Shown here: positions 8,613-15,799 of the stretch, in pieces
How positions within the stretch are numbered: the stretch's first letter is position 1
Layout: each line of letters opens with the position of its first letter
From: Pelomonas aquatica
GTDB taxonomy: Bacteria > Pseudomonadota > Gammaproteobacteria > Burkholderiales > Burkholderiaceae_C
DNA length: 64,000 bases
Assembly (NCBI RefSeq): GCF_026712205.1
Contig: NZ_JAPPUW010000005.1
Location: forward strand, 62,001 to 126,000
Direction of reading: 5' to 3'
Program-made: the position numbers and the translations under genes
The notes under the pieces: model-generated
Database searches by the model: none
Told to the model about the DNA's origin: nothing
The model's input: the letters and a program-made list of their open reading frames with translations, nothing else

Positions 8613-9587
8613 TCAGGGCTTGTCCCGATCCAGCAGCTGGTTGATGCGCTCGCGCGCCAGCACGACCATGTTCAGGCCCTGGCGTTCGATCAGCGAGCGC
8701 TGTTCGAGCTGGCGCTCGTCCAGGCGCAGCCGGCCGGTGACGACGAAGAAGGACGAGTCCACCGACGCGCGGCCGGCGTCGATCGGCACGCTGGCGGGCA
8801 GGTAGGCCTTGGCCTCTTCCACGGTCTGCAGCGGCCTGGCCTTGCGGCCCTGCACGACGCGCTCGGCCGAGGCCAGGTCCACGCCGTCGAACAGCGCCGC
8901 GATGACCTCGCGCGGCGCGGTGTTCAGGTTGACCGCCGTCGGCTTGGGCAGCAGCACGACATAGGGCTGCAGCCGCGCGATGGTGTCGGCGTCCAGGCCC
9001 AGCCAGCCGAGCTCGTCCACGCCGGCCGGCCGCAGCGGGCCGCTGTCGCTGGTGTCCGGCGCGCTGGCGCCGCTTGCCGCGGCCGGGAAGGCAGCGCGCA
9101 GGCCCGCGATGATGACGCCGGCCGTGCCCGGCGGCGCGTTGATCTGGCTGCACAGCCGCTCCAGCACGCGCTTTTCCAGTTCGGGCACCTGGGGGCCGCC
9201 GAGCAGGTGGCGCAGGTTGTAGCGGGACTGCGCGTCCTCGATGTTGCCGGACAGGAAGGCCTCGGGGCCGTCGTCGGCGCTGGCGCCGTTGTCGGCGGCC
9301 AGGAAGGTGGACAGCCGTGACTCGGCCAGCGGCACGGCCCAGGGCTCGCCGAGGTGGTCGACGGGCTTGTTGCGGTTCTGCTTGGCGTCCTCCAGCAGGA
9401 TCAGCCGCGCCCAGTCGAGGGCGCCCTGCAGGATCCAGCTGCTCTGCGCGCGGGCGCGGTCGGCGGCCTCGATCTGCACCGCGCGGTACTGCTGCCAGAC
9501 CATGCCGGCCGCCAGGCTGGCGATCAGCGTGACGATGATCATGGCCGTCAGCAGCGCCGCGCCGCGTTGATGGGCGCGATGCGTCAT
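8613..9587 (-). CDS. gspK: Type II secretion minor pseudopilin GspK
   Basis: 324 residues from ATG 9587. GspK is the large minor pseudopilin at the tip of the pseudopilus. It has a short basic leader, MTHRAHQRG, then AALLTAMIIVTLIASLAAG. The usual Glu at position +5 of the mature protein is absent, which is normal for GspK tip subunits. The bulky globular domain contains the SAM-like region with VNLNTAPREVIAALF, a recognised GspK hallmark. The start codon overlaps the gspJ stop. It requires cleavage by the prepilin peptidase (pilD in this window). Confidence 0.95.
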   Translation of the reverse strand: MTHRAHQRGAALLTAMIIVTLIASLAAGMVWQQYRAVQIEAADRARAQSSWILQGALDWARLILLEDAKQNRNKPVDHLGEPWAVPLAESRLSTFLAADNGASADDGPEAFLSGNIEDAQSRYNLRHLLGGPQVPELEKRVLERLCSQINAPPGTAGVIIAGLRAAFPAAASGASAPDTSDSGPLRPAGVDELGWLGLDADTIARLQPYVVLLPKPTAVNLNTAPREVIAALFDGVDLASAERVVQGRKARPLQTVEEAKAYLPASVPIDAGRASVDSSFFVVTGRLRLDERQLEQRSLIERQGLNMVVLARERINQLLDRDKP

Positions 9588-10279
9588 CGGACGGTGACCT
9601 CGAGTTCGCGCGTCAGCGTGCCGGCCAGGCCGCTGCCCTCGGCGAACTGCATCGCGACGCGCAGGCCGGTGGGCAGCGCCTGCACCGTCTGCTTGGCGTT
9701 GACGGGGCCGGCGTTGGCATTGGCCGCGGTGCCGGTGGACTGGCAGTTGCTCCAGGCATTGCCCCAGTAGCAGTAGAACTGCCAGGCGGCGACGCCGTCG
9801 AAGGCGCGCAGCGCCGGGTTGCGCGCGTCCAGCTGCTGCAGGCCGCGCTGGCGCTGGTCTTCCAGGTCCTGCACGGTGCGCAGGGCCGGGCTTTCCCAGC
9901 GCCACAGGCTGCCCTCGCGCAGGCGCCAGACGACGAGCTGCAGGCCGGCGGGGGCCTGGCGGGTCAGCAGCAGGCTGCCGCCGTCGAAGGCCAGCGGCCG
10001 CACCGGGCTGTGGCTGTCCTGCAGCGCGCGCAGGTCGGCCTCCCACTGCGCCAGCACGGTCTGCAGCCGCGCGGTCTGGGCCAGCCGCCGCTGGGCGATC
10101 TCGCGGCTCTTCACGAGGGCGTCGATGCCGCGCCAGGCCATGGCCGCCATCGTCGCCATGACGACGAGGGCGACCAGCACCTCGACGAGCGTGAAGCCGC
10201 GGTCTTGCGGGCCGAGCGCCGGGCCGCTCCCAAGCCGGCCCGCGCTGGCGATGTGCTTGCGGCTCGATGTCGCAAGCAT
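9584..10279 (-). CDS. gspJ: Type II secretion minor pseudopilin GspJ
   Basis: 231 residues from ATG 10279, chosen because it has GAGGGG about 6 nt upstream and gives a 28-residue leader before the prepilin motif G-FTLVEVLVALVV. An alternative ATG at 10429 overlaps the gspI stop but would read about 50 extra low-complexity Arg/Ser/Pro residues through a REP-like repeat. After the N-terminal helix there is a GspJ-type domain (WRGIDALVKSREIAQRR; FYCYWGNAWSNCQ). It forms the pseudopilus tip with GspI and GspK. Its stop overlaps the gspK start. Confidence 0.9.
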   Translation of the reverse strand: MLATSSRKHIASAGRLGSGPALGPQDRGFTLVEVLVALVVMATMAAMAWRGIDALVKSREIAQRRLAQTARLQTVLAQWEADLRALQDSHSPVRPLAFDGGSLLLTRQAPAGLQLVVWRLREGSLWRWESPALRTVQDLEDQRQRGLQQLDARNPALRAFDGVAAWQFYCYWGNAWSNCQSTGTAANANAGPVNAKQTVQALPTGLRVAMQFAEGSGLAGTLTRELEVTVR

Positions 10280-10344
10280 CGCCGTCCCCTCGGGGGCTGA
10301 GGCCGGACACAGGGCGCCCTGTGGGCGGCCTGTGCCTGCCGAAG
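10277..10344 (+). repeat. REP-like hairpin repeat, copy B, within a hairpin-rich gspI-gspJ spacer
   Basis: The element aligns with copy A (931-1021, opposite orientation). Its central hairpin has arms at 10305-10319 (GGACACAGGGCGCCC) and 10323-10336 (GGGCGGCCTGTGCC) with loop TGT. The arms differ in sequence from copy A but both sides change together, and the same single bulged A is kept. The surrounding spacer (about 10210-10411) holds two further hairpins: GGCGATGTGCTTGCG pairing with CGCAAGCATCGCC (10247-10282), and CTTGCCC with GGGGCAAG (10388-10411). The spacer is unusual because the other gsp genes mostly overlap or nearly touch. Confidence 0.65.
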
Positions 10345-10428
10345 AGCTGCGGCGCGAGCCGCTGCGCGGTCTGCAAGACCGACTGGGCTTGCCCGCGTTC
10401 AGCGGGGCAAGACTGGGCGAGGGGCACA

Positions 10429-10794
10429 TCAGAGCTTGCCCATGATGGTGGACAGGCTCAGCACGGGCTGGCCCTGGTCGTTGGCGACGGCGGCGTCGAC
10501 GCGGCGGAAGTTGGGGTTGGGCGTCGGGCTGACCTTGAGTTTGCCGTCGTAGCTGCGGCCGAGCTGCTCGCAGCTGAAGGGCGATTCGCCGATGTCGGGG
10601 AACTGATGGGTCAGGCGCAGCTCGGTCAGCAGGTTCTCGGCGCACCACTGCGCGGCGCTGACCTCGGCCAGGCGCTCGGCGTTGTGGGTCAGCGCGCCGG
10701 CGGCCTTGATGCCGGCGCCCAGCGCGATGGCGACGATGACGAGGGCCACCAGCACCTCGATCAGCGTGAAGCCGCGGGTGGCGTGCGGGCTCAT
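10429..10794 (-). CDS. gspI: Type II secretion minor pseudopilin GspI
   Basis: 121 residues, normal for GspI. It has leader MSPHATRG, then the class III signal FTLIEVLVALVIVAIALGAG with Glu at +5. The short globular domain carries AQWCAENLLTELRLTHQFPDIG and a central Cys. It is a tip-complex pseudopilin that nucleates pseudopilus assembly with GspJ and GspK. The start overlaps the end of gspH by 4 nt. Downstream, a hairpin-rich spacer of about 150 nt separates it from the preferred gspJ start. Confidence 0.95.
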   Translation of the reverse strand: MSPHATRGFTLIEVLVALVIVAIALGAGIKAAGALTHNAERLAEVSAAQWCAENLLTELRLTHQFPDIGESPFSCEQLGRSYDGKLKVSPTPNPNFRRVDAAVANDQGQPVLSLSTIMGKL

Positions 10795-11324
10795 TGCGGC
10801 GCGACGATGTCGAAGGCCGACAGGCCGTCGGTGCCGAGCACGAGCAGCTGCTCGCCCAGCCGCAGCCGCAGCCGCTGGGCCGGGATGATGGGCTCGGGGC
10901 CAAGGCTGACGCCGGGGTTGGCGGCCGTCGCGTTCTCGACCTGCACGGCCACCGGTTCGCCCAGCCAGCGCGTGGGCAGCCGCAGCGTGCGCGGCAGGCC
11001 CTCGAAGCGGAAGTCGTCGCCGCTCTTCAGGCCTTTGGGTACCCAGCGCACGGCCAGGCCGGAGGCGCGGCTTTCGGCGCGCGCCGTCTCCAGCAGGGCC
11101 GCGAGGCGCTGGGCCTCGCGCTGCAGCTGCAGCTCGGCGGGGTCGCGCAGCGACAGCGTGACCGTCGCGCTGACGATGGCGATCAGCGCGACCACGACGA
11201 GCAGTTCGATCAGGGTGAAGCCGCCGGACGCCCGACGGGCGCGGCGCGGCTCACTGCCAGGAGCCGATGTCGGCGTCACGGCCTTCGCCGCCGGCGCGGC
11301 CGTCGGCGCCGAAGCTGTAGACAT
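10791..11324 (-). CDS. gspH: Type II secretion minor pseudopilin GspH
   Basis: Up to 177 residues. The prepilin motif is G-FTLIELLVVVALIAIVSA. From ATG 11324 the leader would be 34 residues and would overlap gspG by 74 nt. A GTG at 11279 would give a 19-residue leader (TPTSAPGSEPRRARRASGG after the initiator) and only 29 nt overlap, and may be the real start. The mature domain matches GspH/FimT pseudopilins (AELQLQREAQRLAALLETAR). It links the major pseudopilin GspG to the GspIJK tip. The product call is firm; the start is not. Confidence 0.9.
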   Translation of the reverse strand: MSTASAPTAAPAAKAVTPTSAPGSEPRRARRASGGFTLIELLVVVALIAIVSATVTLSLRDPAELQLQREAQRLAALLETARAESRASGLAVRWVPKGLKSGDDFRFEGLPRTLRLPTRWLGEPVAVQVENATAANPGVSLGPEPIIPAQRLRLRLGEQLLVLGTDGLSAFDIVAPQ

Positions 11325-11682
11325 CGACCTCGCCCTTCACGCCGGGGTTGGCGTACTGGTAGGGATGGCCCCAGGGGTCGTTGGGCAGCTTGTCGAGATA
11401 GGGCTTCCAGTTCGGCGGCGGCGTGCCGGCGGTGGGCTTGTGCACCAGGGCGTCCAGGCCCTGCTCGGCGCTGGGGTAGCGCTGGTTGTCGAGCTTGTAG
11501 AGCTTGAGGGCCTGCATCAGGTTGTTCACGTCGGTGCGCGCCGCGGTGACGCGGGCGTCCTCGGCGCGGTCCAGCACGCTGGGCACCACCAGGGCGGCCA
11601 GGATGCCGATGATGACGAGCACGACCAGCAGTTCGATCAGCGTGAAGCCGCGGGCGAGGGAGGAACGACGCATGACGGGCAT
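11251..11682 (-). CDS. gspG: Type II secretion major pseudopilin GspG
   Basis: About 143 residues from ATG 11682; a GTG at 11691 and an ATG at 11673 are alternatives and none has a clear Shine-Dalgarno. The short leader ends LARG, followed by FTLIELLVVLVIIGILA with Glu at +5. The globular domain shows the GspG signature: LQALKLYKLDNQRYPSAEQG, NDPWGHPYQY and VDVYSFGADG, the last near the C-terminal calcium-binding loop. It polymerises into the pseudopilus. It is the first gene of the minus-strand gsp operon and lies head to head with gspC, about 40 nt away, so the two share a very short control region. Confidence 0.96.
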   Translation of the reverse strand: MPVMRRSSLARGFTLIELLVVLVIIGILAALVVPSVLDRAEDARVTAARTDVNNLMQALKLYKLDNQRYPSAEQGLDALVHKPTAGTPPPNWKPYLDKLPNDPWGHPYQYANPGVKGEVDVYSFGADGRAGGEGRDADIGSWQ

Positions 11683-11724
11683 GAGGAGCACAGGGCTGCG
11701 GTGAGCGGGCCATCATAATGGGCC

Positions 11725-12333
11725 ATGCTTGCTCGAATGATGGCGTTGACGGTGTGGCTGCTGCTGGGCAGCTCGGTGGCCTATTGGGGCCTGCAGCTGT
11801 TCGCGCGGCCGCTGCCGATGCCGGAATCGGTGCTGCCGGCCGGCGAGGTGCGTGCGGCCCAGGTGGACCTGGGGCGGCTGCTGGGCGTGACGGCGGCCGA
11901 GGCCGCTGCCGAGCCCGAGGCGCCGTCGACGCGGCTGCGCCTGCTGGGCGTCGTCGCGCCGAAGAATGCCCGTGCGGCCGAGGCCGGCGAGGGCGTCGCG
12001 CTGATCGAGGTGGACGGCGTGGCGCGCACGGTGCGCGTCGGCGCCGTGGTCGACGGCGAGCTGCGGCTGGCGCGCGTCGATGCGCGCAGCGCCAGCCTCG
12101 GCCGCGCCGGCCAGGCGCCCAGCCAGGTGCTGCAGATCAGCCCGCCGGCCGCGCCGGCCACGGGTTCGCTGCCACTGGCCGCGCCTTCGCCCGTGGTGCT
12201 GGGCGGCAACCCGCCGGGCAGCATGAACGTGGGCCCGCCGCCGGGGCGCACGCCGGCGCCGGTGCCGGGCGTGGCGCCTTCGGTCTACGGCATGCCGCTG
12301 GCCGCGTCGGCCAACCACGCCGAGCAGCAGTAA
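11725..12333 (+). CDS. gspC: Type II secretion protein GspC (secretin-coupling inner-membrane protein)
   Basis: 202 residues. One N-terminal membrane span (ALTVWLLLGSSVAYWGLQLF) is followed by a periplasmic homology-region domain: RLRLLGVVAPKNARAAEAGEG, then ALIEVDGVARTVRVG. A long Pro/Ala/Gly-rich tail follows with no clear PDZ domain. This layout fits the short GspC-type proteins of Burkholderiales, which bridge the inner-membrane platform to the GspD N0 domain. It is transcribed divergently from gspG and converges on cobT with a 12-nt gap. The alternative label 'T2SS protein N-like' is sometimes used for this family. Confidence 0.85.
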   Translation: MLARMMALTVWLLLGSSVAYWGLQLFARPLPMPESVLPAGEVRAAQVDLGRLLGVTAAEAAAEPEAPSTRLRLLGVVAPKNARAAEAGEGVALIEVDGVARTVRVGAVVDGELRLARVDARSASLGRAGQAPSQVLQISPPAAPATGSLPLAAPSPVVLGGNPPGSMNVGPPPGRTPAPVPGVAPSVYGMPLAASANHAEQQ

Positions 12334-12339
12334 TCCAGG

Positions 12340-12354
12340 GGCGCCTCAGGCGCC
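12340..12354. terminator. Small GC-rich hairpin between convergent gspC and cobT
   Basis: GGCGCCTCAGGCGCC forms a 6-bp hairpin with a 3-nt loop between the convergent gspC and cobT stops. There is no T-run on either strand, so it is at best a weak bidirectional transcription barrier. Confidence 0.3.
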
Positions 12355-13419
12355 GGGCGTCGGCACGTTGGCGCCGTGTTCGTGCCGTGCGGTGAGGCGG
12401 GCCTCGGCGACCTCGTGCAGGTCGGTCAGCAGGGCCGCCGCCGAGCGGATCATGGGCCAGGCCAGCGCGGCACCGGTGCCGTCGGCGCTGTCCATGCCCA
12501 GCTCCAGCAGGGCCGAGGCGCGGAACAGCGCCAGGGCCTCGTCCAGGCCGCGGTGCACATGGCTGCGGCAGAACACTGCGTAGTCGGTCACCGGCGTGCA
12601 GATCAGCGAGGCCAGCTTGAGCGCGGCGCAGGCGGCGATGCCGTCGACGATGATGAGGCTGCGCTTGCTGGCCGCGACGAGCATGGCGCCGACCATGACG
12701 GCGAGCTCGTGGCCGCCGAAGGCCGCCAGCAGGTCCATCGGTTCCCTGGCGTCGCGGTGGCGGGCCAGCGCGCCGTGCAGCACGTCGAGCAGGTGGACGA
12801 GGTCGTCCTGGCGCATGGCCGGGCCGGAGACGACGAAGTCGCGCACCGGCTGGTCGGCCAGCCGCGACAGGATCAGGGCTGCGCATTCGGCCGAGCCCTG
12901 GCCCATGCCGGCGCAGGCCAGCACATTGCCGGGCAGGTTGTCGGCGATCTCCATGCCGACGCGCACACCGGCATGGGCCTGCTCCGGGCTCATCGCGTGG
13001 GCGGTGCGCGCGTTGCGCGTGCCGTGGGCGACCTTGCGGGCCAGCAGGCGCGCGTGCGGAGGCAGGTTCTCGGCCACGCCGCAGTCGACGACGGTCAGGT
13101 GCAGGCCCTGCAGGCGCGCGAACACCGACACCGGCAGCTGGGCGTGCAGGGCCATCTGCACCTGGTCGCGGGTCGCGCGGCCCCACTGGGTGCCGACGCC
13201 GTCGACGACGATGCCGTGGTCGGACGCGAACAGCGCCAGGACGGGGTCGCGGAAGCGCGGCGTCAGGCTGTTCTGCACCAGGCCCAGGCGCACGGCCAGC
13301 GGCTCCAGCTCGCCCAGGCCGCCAGCGATGGCCGAGCGGCGGTCGACGCGGTCGCGCAGGGCCTTCTCAAGCTCGGGGCTGGCGGTGGGGGAGATCAGCG
13401 ACTGTTGGGCAACGGTCAT
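12346..13419 (-). CDS. cobT: CobT-family nicotinate-nucleotide:dimethylbenzimidazole phosphoribosyltransferase homologue, divergent active site
   Basis: 357 residues, the normal CobT length. CobT makes alpha-ribazole phosphate for the lower ligand of cobalamin. Family landmarks are SDHGIVVDGVGTQ, TVVDCGVAEN and the C-terminal LLELGMDSADGTGAALA. However, the usual GEGTGA motif, carrying the catalytic Glu (Glu317 in the Salmonella enzyme), reads ADGTGA. The usual GEMGIGNTT segment (Glu174) reads AGMGQGSAEC. Both catalytic acids therefore differ. No other cobalamin gene is nearby. It may be a CobT with altered chemistry or substrate, or a paralogue. Membership of the family is clear; the reaction is not. 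Confidence 0.8.
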   Translation of the reverse strand: MTVAQQSLISPTASPELEKALRDRVDRRSAIAGGLGELEPLAVRLGLVQNSLTPRFRDPVLALFASDHGIVVDGVGTQWGRATRDQVQMALHAQLPVSVFARLQGLHLTVVDCGVAENLPPHARLLARKVAHGTRNARTAHAMSPEQAHAGVRVGMEIADNLPGNVLACAGMGQGSAECAALILSRLADQPVRDFVVSGPAMRQDDLVHLLDVLHGALARHRDAREPMDLLAAFGGHELAVMVGAMLVAASKRSLIIVDGIAACAALKLASLICTPVTDYAVFCRSHVHRGLDEALALFRASALLELGMDSADGTGAALAWPMIRSAAALLTDLHEVAEARLTARHEHGANVPTPGA

Positions 13420-13452
13420 GGCGCAGGCGGATGCAAACCCCCGGATTTCAAC

Positions 13453-15033
13453 TCAAGCCAGGAACAAGCGGTAGGCCGGGTTGGCGGTTTCGTCCTCGAA
13501 GGGGTAGTTCAGGCCGGCGAGGAAGTCGCGCAGCGCGGCGGCGTCGCCACGCGGCACCTGGATGCCGACGAGGATGCGGCCGTAGTCCGCGCCCTGGTTG
13601 CGGTAGTGGAAGAGGCTGATGTTCCAGTCCGGGTGCATGCTGGACAGGAACTTCATCAGCGCGCCGGGCCGCTCGGGGAAGACGAAGCGGTAGAGGCGCT
13701 CGTCGCGGGCCAGCTCGCTGCGGCCGCCGACCATGTGGCGCACATGCTGCTTGGCGAGTTCGTCGGTGGTCAGGTCCAGCGTCTCGAAGCCGGCCTTCGT
13801 GAAGTTGCGCGCGAGCTTGGCGGCGTCGTCGGGCTTGGCGGTCGCGACGCCGACGAAGATGTGGGCGACGTTGGCGTCCGCGATGCGGTAGTTGAACTCG
13901 GTCACGCTGCGCGGGCCCAGCAGCTCGCAGAAGCGCTTGAAGCTGCCGCGTGCCTCGGGGATGGTGACGGCGAACAGGGCCTCGCGATGCTCGCCGACCT
14001 CGGCCCGCTCGGCGACGAAGCGCAGGCGGTCGAAGTTCATGTTGGCGCCGCAGGTGATGGCGATCAGCGTCTGGCCCTTGGCGCCGGTCGTCGCCGCGTA
14101 CTGCTTGACGGCGGCGACGCTCATCGCGCCCGAGGGCTCCAGGATGGAGCGCGTGTCCTCGAAGACGTCCTTGATGGCCGCGCAGACGGCGTCGGTGTCG
14201 ACGACGATGTAGTCGTCCACCAGCTCGCGGGCGATGCGGAAGGTCTCCTCGCCGACCAGCTTGACGGCGGTGCCGTCGGCGAACAGGCCGACGTCGTTGA
14301 GCTGCACGCGCTTGCCGGCCCTGACCGAACGCAGCATGGCGTCGGAGTCGGTGGTCTGCACGCCGATGATCTTGATCTCGGGGCGCAGCGCCTTCACGTA
14401 GGCGGCCACGCCGGAGATCAGGCCGCCGCCGCCGATGGCGACGAAGATCGCGTCGATGGGGCCGGGGTGCTGGCGCAGCAGCTCCATCGCGATCGTGCCC
14501 TGGCCGGCGATGACGTCGGGGTCGTCGAAGGGGTGGACGAAGGTCAGGCTCTGCTCGCGCTCCAGCTCCAGCGCATGGCCGTAGGCGTCGGTGAAGCTCT
14601 CGCCGAACAGCACGACCTCGCCGCCATGGCCCTTGACCGCGTCGACCTTGACCTGGGGCGTCGTCACCGGCATCACGATGACGGCCCGGCAGCCGAGCTT
14701 TTTGGCCGACAGCGCGACGCCCTGGGCATGGTTGCCGGCGGATGCGCAGATGACGCCGGCGGCGCGCTGCTCAGCCGTCAGATGGGCCATCTTGTTGTAG
14801 GCGCCACGCAGCTTGAAACTGAAGACGGCCTGCTCGTCCTCGCGCTTGAGCCAGACCTTGTTGGCGAGGCGCCTGGACAGCTTGGGCGCGGCCGCGAGCT
14901 CGGTTTCGCGGGCCACTTCGTAGACCCGGGCGTTCAGGATGCGCTGCAGATAGCTGCTGCCGGGCGGCAGCATCGCGGGCACCTGGGCGGCGGCCTTGGT
15001 CACGGGCGGGCGGCGGCGCGAGGGGGCGCTCAT
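13453..15033 (-). CDS. ilvA: Threonine ammonia-lyase (threonine dehydratase), biosynthetic
   Basis: 526 residues from ATG 15033 (MSAPSRRRPPVTKAAAQ); the open frame extends further upstream but into the non-coding leader. This PLP enzyme converts L-threonine to 2-oxobutanoate and ammonia, the first step of isoleucine synthesis. The PLP-lysine motif is FSFKLRGAYNK, the phosphate-binding Gly loop is GGGGLISG, and SAGNHAQGVA is conserved. The C-terminal half (from about residue 345) holds two ACT-like regulatory domains (TIPEARGSFKRFCELLG; FPERPGALMKFLSSMHPDW), which suggests isoleucine feedback control. It is transcribed alone, downstream of the small-RNA candidate. Confidence 0.95.
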   Translation of the reverse strand: MSAPSRRRPPVTKAAAQVPAMLPPGSSYLQRILNARVYEVARETELAAAPKLSRRLANKVWLKREDEQAVFSFKLRGAYNKMAHLTAEQRAAGVICASAGNHAQGVALSAKKLGCRAVIVMPVTTPQVKVDAVKGHGGEVVLFGESFTDAYGHALELEREQSLTFVHPFDDPDVIAGQGTIAMELLRQHPGPIDAIFVAIGGGGLISGVAAYVKALRPEIKIIGVQTTDSDAMLRSVRAGKRVQLNDVGLFADGTAVKLVGEETFRIARELVDDYIVVDTDAVCAAIKDVFEDTRSILEPSGAMSVAAVKQYAATTGAKGQTLIAITCGANMNFDRLRFVAERAEVGEHREALFAVTIPEARGSFKRFCELLGPRSVTEFNYRIADANVAHIFVGVATAKPDDAAKLARNFTKAGFETLDLTTDELAKQHVRHMVGGRSELARDERLYRFVFPERPGALMKFLSSMHPDWNISLFHYRNQGADYGRILVGIQVPRGDAAALRDFLAGLNYPFEDETANPAYRLFLA

Positions 15034-15201
15034 CGGGTCTCCATGCAGTCTTGTTGCGGCGCCGCATGATAAGAGACGCACCCTTCGCAACCGGCGTCGC
15101 GTCGCTTGCGGCGCGGATGGGCCTGTTGGCAACGGGCTGCAGGCCCGGGGCGCGTCAGCGCCAGGCGATTCGCGCAGCGGGTCGCTTGCCAACTGACCAG
15201 C
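15034..15201 (-). promoter_or_regulatory. ilvA upstream region with leader hairpin
   Basis: The 334-nt stretch between ilvA and the OsmC gene contains the small-RNA candidate (15202-15324 with its promoter) and this leader. The clearest structure is a hairpin pairing GGGCCTG (15119-15125) with CAGGCCC (15140-15146). I see no convincing -35/-10 pair for ilvA, although TATCAT occurs on the minus strand near 15070. No leader peptide rich in Ile, Val or Leu codons is apparent. Confidence 0.3.
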
Positions 15202-15288
15202 AAAAAAAACCCGAGCTCTTGCAAGCTCGGGTTGAATCCACCATGGAGGCGGTGGAGGAGACAATCGGTGCGAAAGCGTTTTCGCTTG
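15202..15288 (-). ncRNA. Candidate small regulatory RNA with anti-Shine-Dalgarno CCUCC motifs
   Basis: On the minus strand a promoter (-35 TTGCGG at 15324-15319, 18-nt spacer, -10 TAAACT at 15300-15295) would start a transcript near 15288. It then shows, in order: hairpin GCGAAAACGCTTTCGC (15285-15270); an open stretch with CTCCTCC (15260-15254); a hairpin with stem UCCACC/GGUGGA (15256-15237) and loop GCCUCCAU; and a 10-bp intrinsic terminator (15233-15208) followed by a run of eight U (the first two pairing at the stem base). The loop therefore displays CCUCC, complementary to ribosome-binding sites. There is no ORF. Architecture resembles the anti-SD hairpin small RNAs known from alphaproteobacteria; identity with a described family is not established. 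Confidence 0.6.
15208..15233 (-). terminator. Intrinsic terminator of the small-RNA candidate
   Basis: The arms AACCCGAGCT and AGCTCGGGTT form a 10-bp stem with loop CTTGCA. On the minus strand it is followed by eight T in a row (15209-15202). It is directional: on the plus strand only TTGAA follows. It lies upstream of ilvA and does not end any protein gene, which is the main reason to suspect a short transcript of its own. Confidence 0.85.
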
Positions 15289-15367
15289 GTTGGCAGTTTA
15301 GCGCCGAGTTATGCTGCGCCGCAATATTTTTTCTGTGAACGAATTGGAGCTTTGACTCTAGACCTCT

Positions 15368-15799
15368 ATGGAATGCACTGTCAGTTGGTTGGGGGCCGAG
15401 GGGCCGAGCGGCATGAGCTTCGTCGCCGAGACGGGGAGCGGCCACGTGCTGTCCATGGACGGCGCGCCGGACGGTGGCGGGCGCAACCTGGCGCCGCGCC
15501 CGATGGAAACCGTGCTGGCCGGCACCGGCGGCTGCACGGCCTATGACGTCGTGCTGATCCTGAAGCGGGGCCGCCACGACGTGCGCGGCTGCAAGGTGGT
15601 GCTGAAGGCCGAGCGCGCCACCAGCGACCCCAAGGTCTTCACGGCCATCCATTTCCACTTCGTCGTCAGCGGCAAGGGGCTGAAGCCCGAGATCGTCGAG
15701 CGTGCCATCGCGCTGTCGCACGAAAAGTATTGCTCGGCCACGGCGATGCTGGCCAAGACCTCGGCCATCAGCACCTCCTTCGAGATCGCCGAGGCCTGA
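15368..15799 (+). CDS. OsmC/Ohr family peroxiredoxin-like protein
   Basis: 143 residues. OsmC-family proteins are cytoplasmic thiol-dependent peroxide reductases. The two conserved cysteines are present: Cys56 in GTGGCTAYDVV and Cys122 in HEKYCSATAMLAKT. The family-typical NLAPRPMETVLAGTGGC is also intact. It belongs to the YhfA-like branch rather than Ohr, judging by its length and the KYCSATAML context. It is a single gene, divergent from the small-RNA candidate and convergent with coq7 across a large palindrome. Confidence 0.88.
   Translation: MECTVSWLGAEGPSGMSFVAETGSGHVLSMDGAPDGGGRNLAPRPMETVLAGTGGCTAYDVVLILKRGRHDVRGCKVVLKAERATSDPKVFTAIHFHFVVSGKGLKPEIVERAIALSHEKYCSATAMLAKTSAISTSFEIAEA

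Noticed and set aside
10280-10429. gspJ starting at ATG 10429
   Set aside because: It would translate a hairpin-rich repeat into a low-complexity Arg/Ser/Pro leader of about 78 residues before the prepilin motif. ATG 10279 has a better ribosome-binding site. Kept as an alternative.
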